Shown here: piece after piece, positions 56,916 to 64,000 of the stretch
Layout: each line of letters starts with the position of its first letter
Position numbering within the stretch: position 1 is the first letter of the stretch
NCBI GenBank assembly: GCA_028023455.1
Contig: JAQFVV010006306.1
Coordinates: forward strand, 124,001-188,000
Direction of reading: 5' to 3'
Origin: Epiperipatus broadwayi
Taxonomy: Eukaryota; Onychophora; Udeonychophora; Euonychophora; Peripatidae
DNA: 64,000 nucleotides
Notes under the pieces: generated by a model
The model's input: the letters and a program-made list of their open reading frames with translations, nothing else
What the model was told of the DNA's origin: nothing
Database searches by the model: none
Program-made: the position numbers and the translations under genes

Positions 56916-59900
56916 TTCTCCTTTCCTAAGGCCGAAAAAAGGCCATCTCATTAACTATCCCAGAGTCTTTATTGCCACTAACAATGAATTTAGAATACCT
57001 TTTTCAAGAATCAAGAACCCAATTTCAATGTTAACAACCAAGACCCGTTAGTTGTTTTTAAATTTTTTATTTTTTGTATATATATCACCTTTACCCACTT
57101 AGCGCTTGGCCTTTATGTGAGGATCACAGTAGCGATCATTATCAGTTAGTATACACTATTTTGAATCACAATTGATTATTCACTATAACGATCGTAAAAA
57201 AAATTAAAAAAATGTATTTGGTGGCCATTTTGAAACACTGATGACATCGTAGAATAGTTATTAAAATCATCTCAACCCAAAGCAAAATAATGGCTTTCAT
57301 GCAGAAATTATACATCTATAAAACACAACGTTATAGTGCTGCATTCAGTATTTTGATTATAAGCTTAAAATATGATTAATGAATATACAGTATTTTATTT
57401 AATTTTCATCCAGTGTTTTTAGAAACAATTAATACTTCATTAATAACATATCCAAAGTAAAAATTTTCATTGCTACAGAAGCACAAAAATAAAAAGGTTC
57501 ATTCAATATACGAATATAAATCAACGCAATACTGTAAAAATAGCAAATTTGTTCATCATAAAATTAAGAATATACAGTACATATATTACCTAAAATATTC
57601 AGTCAATTAATTTTGAATTAAATTTTTTTTTCAAAATCAAAACTGCTACCATTGCTAATATAAAATATTTTCACTTAAAAAAAGAGGGAAATAAGTAAAT
57701 GCAAATTAAAAATAACACTTACTTTGCTTCCTTGATTTTACATCATCTCATAATTCTTTTCAGATATCCAAAGCAATGGAGACATTATCACGTGTATTAA
57801 AAAAACAATACTAAGAAAAAAATATAAATTTTGTTCAGCATAAAATTAAAAATAATTTTGGGTCATATGTACTGTCAATATTAAATTTTAAATATGTACA
57901 TTATAAATATTAGCTAAAATTTCAGACAATTTTGGATTAAAATCTTTTTAAATGCTAATTTCAATTAAATTGAAACTACTATCCATCATATTTCAATTGC
58001 ATTTTTGGGGGGAAATGTGAGAATGATTTTATGCAATTAATAATAAACCGTGTATGATGAAAATGCAATACAAATAAAGTATACATAAATAGCCCGAAAC
58101 ATTGCCATCAAAACATATTGCACTATTCGACAAATTGCTAAGTTATCATAAAAACATGGCTACTGCACTTGATAAAATAGTGATGTCATGCCCAAAAAAC
58201 CCGCTAAAGCTATCATATTTGTTTATTTTGATCAGCACAGTACACATTATAACAAAAGCCTTAAATATTGATTACAATATGCAAACTCAGAATGCAATAG
58301 ATTTTTTTTCCTGTTTTTCAATATGCTGAATTGTTTTTTTTTAAAAAAAATTGACTGCGATTAATTTTTTGTAATGTATCATGTTTATTTGTCTCGTGTT
58401 CTACTAATGATAAATAAGTCTTTTATGATCAGTCAAATGATTTGTTTTCAAACATTGGGTTTTTAATTTTAATAATTTCACGAAAGTAATACGGTATAAT
58501 ACTGTAGGACAAATTTTAAAAAAATGAAATTTCAGTGTGGATTTTTTTTCAGCATAATGAAAACCAGTTATGCAGAAGAATACAAAAAAAATTGTTAGAT
58601 GCTAATTTAATTTCACTTCTTCAGTCTATTTTATTGTACTTTTTGGACAGTGAAAAAACTTTTTTCTCCAAACGATATTAAACATTTTTTTTAAAAAATA
58701 TTTTGTTAAAAGTCATCTTAGCAACTAATATGACCAGGAAAAAATGAAAAAAACCAAACTGGATAACGATGATTGGTGAATGGGTCTAAGGAAGTAACAA
58801 CTTTAGGCTGTATTTTTTTTCTTTTTATATAGATTTCAGTTGCATTATCATATATACATAATATATATTTTAAGTGAATAACTGCATAATACACAGTGCA
58901 CTATTTGCACAAGCAGTTAATGTGTGTTAAGGGTGTTTTAAATTTTTATATATACTCGATAAGTTATTTTTTTAATGTAATATTCCCAACTTATAGTGTA
59001 ATTTTTTAGCTGATGTAACTGGCCAATATTTTCCCCATAGACAACCATTATAAAAGCATATTCTTTATACAATATTTTTGTTTAACGATGAGTTTTGGGG
59101 GACCAATTGCCCTTGCTAAATGGGGTAAAGGTATATATTTGTTTGGAAGAAACAATGAGTTATAAAACACTTTGAGATATTTTAAGAAATAAAACTGCTG
59201 CCCTTTCAAATATTTTTACTATACTCGTATATTCCGAGAGTTTTTTCATAAATTAAATCAGAAATACTCTTTGAACGATGAATAAACGGTTTTATGATTC
59301 TTTGGATATCACATAATACTTTACAGTGATGTTTAGCACTCTTTTCTTAATCCTTTGCCTTTTTTTCACGACTAGTCATTTATTTATAGTTTTTGATAAT
59401 TGAATTGGCAATATTCAATAGATTTGACTAAAGAATTAGATAAACTGCAGAAAGGAATGGGCATTAAGAGGACCAAAATGTAGAAAGTAGATGACTGGTT
59501 TAATTAAAGAAATTCAATAGAGTCTTGCAGAATGCATTTTTTTCTCATTCGTGCTAATTATCGATAAGACCGATTCTTTAAGTCTTCTTAGTACGCTTGA
59601 CATTGCGCTAATGGAACAGTAAATTTTAGTATTAGCTTATGTCATTTCTTTACTGTATTGATGTTAGTATACTCGACGAAGCGGAAGGAGATGAGTTAGA
59701 TAAAAAAATTGCCACTATTATCTGATTTGACTATTTCCTAATCATCATGAACAAATAACTTCCGATCAGGAATGGAAAAGTCAGGGATTGGAAGCCAGCT
59801 TTCAGTTTTCTTGGTCTCTCACACTTTAGTCTCTTTTACAGCACATGGCTGCTCAAGGTTCACACGAACTTCTCTTTCAATAAGTAAATGCAGCTCATTT

Positions 59901-59959
59901 ACAATTGAGTTTGAAATTTAATGCAACTTTCTTTGAATTTAGTAAATTATTCTTAAATT
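56916..59959. other. Intron sequence, mostly without recognised features
   Basis: A+T-rich DNA. A minus-strand stretch at about 59,725-59,905 encodes SIVNELHLLIEREVRVNLEQ and, after one stop, ESWLPIPDFSIPDRKLFVHD. It looks like protein-coding text of unknown origin (see findings). Nothing else was recognised. Confidence 0.4.
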
Positions 59960-60185
59960 TTGTCTTTTGCTCTAACATTATTAATGTATAATAATCAATC
60001 TAAATAAAATGTAAACAAACAACTAAGATTTACACTTATTTATCAACCCTGCTTTCATCGCTTATTGAGATCTTTTCAAGATATAAAGTTTTATACATCA
60101 TGACCTATTAATTACATTTAATCCAGCTATTTGATATTAGTTTACCTTCAACAATATAATTAACATATAACATATAAATAAATGA
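59960..60185 (-). repeat. Unidentified interspersed repeat, copy 1
   Basis: The minus-strand sequence ATTGTTGAAGGT, then ATTAAATGTAATTAATAG, ATGTATAAAACTTTATATCT and TGAAAAGATCTCAATAAG matches 63,755-63,925 on the plus strand in the same order. The copies are probably 3' ends of the same LINE or other retroelement. Confidence 0.65.
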
Positions 60186-60248
60186 TATAAAATAAAAATA
60201 CATAAAGAAAATTTTAAAACTGTATAAATACCTATATATTTTATATAC

Positions 60249-62277
60249 TGAACCGGATTGATTTCCGATACAAGAGTTTTACTGCAAAAATTAAAAACTT
60301 AATTTTGTTAAATCTTATCTAATGTTAAATTTTTTTTTTTTGTATTTATTTAAAACAGAGTACGTGTATTAAAACACCTACTTGTTTATATTTCAAATAG
60401 ATTGTTTTAATGTTTACAAAATAGTTTTTAAACTAGTTTTCTTATACTGCTTGTTTTTATTTTTTTAAATCAATTTGATTTAAAAACAAGCTGGCTAGCT
60501 AATTACATTCCTGTTGCTTTTATTTTACTTATTGTAAATTAATTTTAAAAGCGGAGATTTGATTTTTATGTATTGTTTTCGTTTCAATAATCCCTGTGTA
60601 GAATTCTTGGATTAGATTGAGCTGGAGATGAATATTTGCCCTGCCTTAGGCATAGAAATTCGACAACAAAGCTAGTTTCATGGGAAATAGAGTGAGGTAT
60701 AAATAGCCCCGAAAATTTGGAGAGTTAGTTATTACTTATTCTTAACCAGACAATCTGTTTCTTAAGTGAAATCTACCGCTCTGAGTTTTGCCATTTTAAG
60801 GATGTCTTGCTAATTTAACTCAAAAGACGGACTCACACCTGTCATCTCTCCTTCAATCCTTCAATGAACCCCTAAAATAATTACCAAGATCCCGCTGCCT
60901 CTACCTTGCTGCTGTCAAAGGACCTGAAAATGGACTGAAATAATAGTGCGCACTCTACATGAACAGTACTTTATTGTAAGATAAATATTTTTTTTTATTC
61001 TTCTCAGGGTAAATTTCTTTTCATTAAATCTCCGCTCAATCTAATTATAAATATGTATTCATAAGTAATATTTAACCTCATATGTAATATTTGTTGTGAT
61101 TTTTTATATTTTTCCGTGTGACTTGGAATCTTAGTTTTAAGATTCCAAGTTGCTTTCAATTTTGTTTATTGGAGAGTGACGAATGAGTTTTTCTATTTTT
61201 ATGCCTAACTTTTACTAAATGCTTTAGCAGTCGTGTATATTTTGAATGCTTACCTGTAATTATTTTAGTAGTCCATAATTAATATTAAATACTGTGTTTG
61301 CACTTTTGGAAATCACCAAATCTTTTGGCTGGTGACTTTATTTTCATAGTCTTCATTTCTTATATCTCTGAAAGCGGAAACTATAATTGTTTTTGCTTTG
61401 TAATTTTATTAGTCGCCAGCAGGAAGACAATATTTATCCCTTTTGTAAATTACAAGTGAGAGAGACTTTCGCTGCTAAAGTATTTAAAGCTTTATATTTT
61501 CGTACTCATGTGCACTCTCCAATAGTTTTATTTTGTATTTACATGTAGCTTAATTTATCAGCACGTGTACTTGTGTCATAAATGTATTTCTTAATTATAA
61601 TTAATTGTAATTAATTTTTTTTTAATTGCTGAGGCAGACGTAACTGTTTTTCTAATGATTTACTTGTCTCCTATTGAGACCTTTAATTATGATTCTTAGA
61701 GTAATTTTCGCCAATCGTTTGGTTGGGATTCGCCGGAATTAATTGTTTTCCTTTCATTTTCAATCATATTTTTCAGTTGTTCTTGAGGTAGATCAATCAC
61801 CTTTATTTTAAACGTAATAATAGGTGCAGCTTCTACCGACATATGACATTCGTGGGCCCACTTTTTTTTGGACCTCGAAAAGCTCGCCGGCGCTGGTTTC
61901 GTTGATTTATTTCAAGAACGTATTGTTTAAATATCTGAATAGGAAAACCAATGTTTGGGTGAATCCTCTGCTGAATGAAATCTGCTTCCTCCTTTTATAA
62001 TTCGTTATTGGAAGATCAGTCGGTCTGCCAGAACTTTGCATTTAGTCTTTCTGGTACACGCCTGAGCTAACCCTATTTCTTGTGTCATAAACTTATACGT
62101 TACAATTTATTTTCTCTTAATAATTTTTTTTTAAATATGTTTAAACTTAATTTGGCTGACATTTGTCTTGGTGTTTTTGTTGCTCAATTGTCTAAACAAT
62201 TTTAAGATCTCTTGTTTCTCCCTGAGTTTAGTCCGTGCAAACCATCATCCATTCTGATCACAGTAAATAAATTTTCC
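60249..62277 (+). mobile_element. LTR-like element, copy 2
   Basis: Second copy of the 42,064-44,283 element, starting TGAACCGGATTGATTTCCGA, with a TATA box at 60,698-60,705. It shares AGCTCGCCGGCGCTGGTTTC near 61,880 and ends TCACAGTAAATAAATTTTCC, where a reverse-oriented LINE tail starts. The copies differ by many substitutions and small indels, so they are not a recent pair of LTRs of one insertion. They lie 18 kb apart in the same orientation. No coding frame was found. Confidence 0.65.
60690..60740 (+). promoter_or_regulatory. TATA box and start region of LTR-like copy 2
   Basis: GAGTGAGGTATAAATAGCCC followed by TTTGGAGAGTTAGTTATTAC, the same layout as at 42,495-42,545. Confidence 0.55.
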
Positions 62278-63360
62278 ATGTGATGTGATGTATTATGGCT
62301 TCTCCTTAAACGAAGTCAAGAATATCTCAGCAATTATGCCCAGATAAACCTGTTAGCCACTTTATTTTACATTCCCCACTCTAAATTTACCCATAATCTG
62401 CTCTATCCCATTTCCACAACATAATCTTTGTCAACTCTATAACCTTTATATCTAAATCCCCCTTATCTTTTTTCAAACCCAACATAAAAACTAATAATTC
62501 ACTTTCTGTATAATCACTCTTTTCATATTTATTTTTCCACAACTTCATTATATGTACCCTTTCTGTTTTCAAACATTTACATTCAATTAACAAATGCCTA
62601 ATATTTTCTATTCCTTCCTTACATAATTTACAAAATAAATCACCCATATTTTTCCATTTACATGTATATTCTTTTGTAGCTAAAGATCCCATTCGAGCCT
62701 TAAACAATAAACTACTTTCCTTATTATTATCATATATTAACTCACACCTAATATTCTGTTTATTTCTATATATATTTAAACTCTTTTTACTCTCCATACT
62801 ATTTCTCCATCTCTCTAACTTCCTATTCTTTATTAATAAATTTCTTTTATCCCATTCCTTACTACTATAACACTCAACAATCCTCTTAACACAATCATCC
62901 CATCTTTTGTACAAATATACTGATATAAATTCTTTATCCAAATCTTTTGCATACCGCATTACCTTTCTCACCCATCTTGTTACCAGCCTTTTACTCATAA
63001 CCCAATTAAATACTATTTTAGCTATTCTTTTATTATCCATAAACTGCAATCTACCAAACATTTTCATTTTACTTTTTGCATCTCTCATATGAAAACTTGA
63101 CCACCCCATTTCTCCTTGTATTGCCTCCTTGCTGTCCATACTTCTGCATCCAATGCATGTCTTCCTACTTCCCTTTGAGCTTTTTCTAAGTAATTTAATA
63201 TCTTTTTACTAACATGTAATGCATCATTACCTTATGTTAACCCTGCTACTGCAACTCCTTTCCATATAATTCTAGCTACATCATATTTATTATATGAAAA
63301 CACTATTAATTTCTTTATCAATCCCTTTCCTTTCTTTGCTTCATTTATCAATTTTTTCTA
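62278..63360 (-). mobile_element. LINE family L-CKLC, longest copy (RT end to 3' tail)
   Basis: On the minus strand the coding text begins near 63,340 with an RT-thumb-like series (VARIIWKGVAVAGLT, LHVSKKILNYLEKAQREVG, RHALDAEVWTA), shifts frame, and continues as the 250-codon ORF. The 3' UTR (GTGGCTAACAGGTTTATCTG) and the CATCACATCACAT tail finish at 62,278, directly against the LTR-like element. The 5' part is lost at a palindromic junction at about 63,360-63,420. Confidence 0.82.
62387..63139 (-). CDS. LINE ORF C-terminal part, zinc-knuckle-like domain
   Basis: This 250-codon open frame is the C-terminal extension of a non-LTR retrotransposon polyprotein, after the RT domain. Residues 11-60 resemble the W-S-F..R.AK.KM.F..R segment found after the RT thumb. 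Residues 119-160 (SLNIYRNKQNIRCELIYDNN...) precede a Cys-Cys-His-Cys cluster, C170, C173, H182 and C187 (FCKLC...NIRHLLIEC), typical of the C-terminal nucleic-acid-binding motif of several LINE clades. The ATG is internal to an older frame: coding text continues upstream in another frame, so the real protein began further 5'. Five other copies in the window are more damaged. The clade was not determined. As an isolated C-terminus it cannot encode an active enzyme. Confidence 0.75.
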   Translation of the reverse strand: MDSKEAIQGEMGWSSFHMRDAKSKMKMFGRLQFMDNKRIAKIVFNWVMSKRLVTRWVRKVMRYAKDLDKEFISVYLYKRWDDCVKRIVECYSSKEWDKRNLLIKNRKLERWRNSMESKKSLNIYRNKQNIRCELIYDNNKESSLLFKARMGSLATKEYTCKWKNMGDLFCKLCKEGIENIRHLLIECKCLKTERVHIMKLWKNKYEKSDYTESELLVFMLGLKKDKGDLDIKVIELTKIMLWKWDRADYG

Positions 63361-63422
63361 TTATGTTCCTTCCCCTTGTCACTTATTGTTATAAGTGATA
63401 GAGGGAAGGAACATGATAGAGC
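63359..63422. repeat. Palindromic junction between opposite-strand repeats
   Basis: TATTATGTTCCTTCCCCTTG, CACTTATTG and their inverses form a near-perfect palindrome of about 60 bp. It joins the minus-strand LINE (left) to plus-strand repeat sequence (right), as expected from an inverted duplication of one element. Confidence 0.75.
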
Positions 63423-63960
63423 AATTAGTAGGAGAGATATTAGGTCAGGACCATATATACATTATTTAGGTACTTATCATAAAATCGAGTGGGAAAAGAA
63501 TATTAGGTTTATAAAACATGTTAAAGATTATTGAAAAAAGGATATGTTATGAAACTTTATACATTCAGAAAAATTTGGATAGATGTGTAAATAAAGTTAA
63601 AGGTCCAGTAAAGTTAGGTGGAAAATGGGCATTATTAGATAATTGGAAGATTTAATAATTATGGTAGAATTGTGAATGAGAGTTTATAAAGGAGGTGGGG
63701 AACATTAGAATATTTATTTATATAGGTATATAAAAATATATGTATAGGTATTTATATGTATAATGTTAATTATTGTTGAAGGTCCAATAGGTGGAGTAAA
63801 TGTAATTAATAGATTATATGATGTATAAAACTTTATATCTTGAAAAGGTCTCAATAAGAGATCGCAGCCAGATTGGTAATTAAATAATTGAAAATATAAG
63901 TAGTTGTTTGTTTCAATTTTATTTAGGTTGATTGATTATTATATTAAGTATATAACTATA
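63423..63960 (+). mobile_element. Plus-strand retroelement 3' fragment
   Basis: After the palindrome, plus-strand text such as QLVGEILGQDHIY and VNKVKGPVKLGGKWALLDNW is followed by A+T-rich 3' DNA shared with 59,960-60,185 (ATGTATAAAACTTTATATCT, GAAAAGGTCTCAATAAG). The family is not identified, and it runs almost to the window edge. Confidence 0.5.
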
Positions 63961-64000
63961 ACAATATTGTGGATAAATAATTTTATGATGGATATTTGAT

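Overview
This is A+T-rich animal nuclear DNA dominated by old transposable elements. Only two host genes are recognisable, and both are partial. On the minus strand, two exons (13,719-14,180 and 165-350) encode NDUFAF1/CIA30, a mitochondrial complex I assembly factor. They are split by a 13.4 kb intron and the gene runs off the left edge. On the plus strand, a 67-base first coding exon (26,696-26,762) encodes the myristoylated N-terminus of a calcineurin B homologous protein (CHP1). It ends in a clean splice donor, and no second exon was found before the right edge, so intron 1 would exceed 37 kb. The spliced, intron-rich genes, the NDUFAF1 wording, and the mix of Penelope, RTE, other LINE, mariner and tRNA-derived SINE remnants point to a protostome, probably an arthropod. 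The species cannot be named from sequence alone. There are no rRNA genes, intact tRNA genes, CRISPR arrays or prokaryote-style operons.

Layout. 1-14 kb: NDUFAF1 with a repeat-filled intron (a TA-flanked mariner-type element, TTAA-flanked foldback elements, a LINE relic and a foldback at 12 kb). 14-26.7 kb: the spacer between the divergent NDUFAF1 and CHP1 starts, holding a SINE, a TIR-bounded tRNA-like element, a mariner pseudogene and a cluster of TTAA-flanked elements at 22.8-24.9 kb. 26.7-64 kb: the putative first intron of CHP1, with LINE endonuclease and RT relics, several foldbacks, a second mariner-type copy, two copies of a 2.0-2.2 kb LTR-like element with a TATA box, head-to-head Penelope fragments, an RTE relic with a tandemly repeated 3' tail, and a LINE C-terminal ORF at 62.4-63.1 kb.

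Main observation. At least four of the small palindromic repeat families contain hammerhead self-cleaving ribozyme motifs: CTGANGA, a short stem II, GAAA, a very short loopless stem III, then the cleavage site, closed by a complementary stem I. The clearest are at 32,603-32,642 (+), 32,317-32,356 (-), 22,035-22,080 (+), 12,046-12,091 (+), 11,942-11,987 (-), 7,933-7,974 (-) and 56,708-56,754 (-). In the foldbacks at 12 kb and 32 kb, both arms carry a ribozyme in opposite orientation. Some families also carry a tRNA-like B box. One family shares sequence with the 3' flanks of the Penelope fragments. This resembles animal retrozymes (small hammerhead circRNA retroelements thought to depend on Penelope machinery), but arranged as inverted dimers.

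All retroelement coding regions seen are broken. Nested insertions give relative ages: a SINE inside a LINE endonuclease, a foldback inside a LINE RT, LINE tails inside a mariner-type element and a foldback, and an LTR-like element inside a hammerhead.
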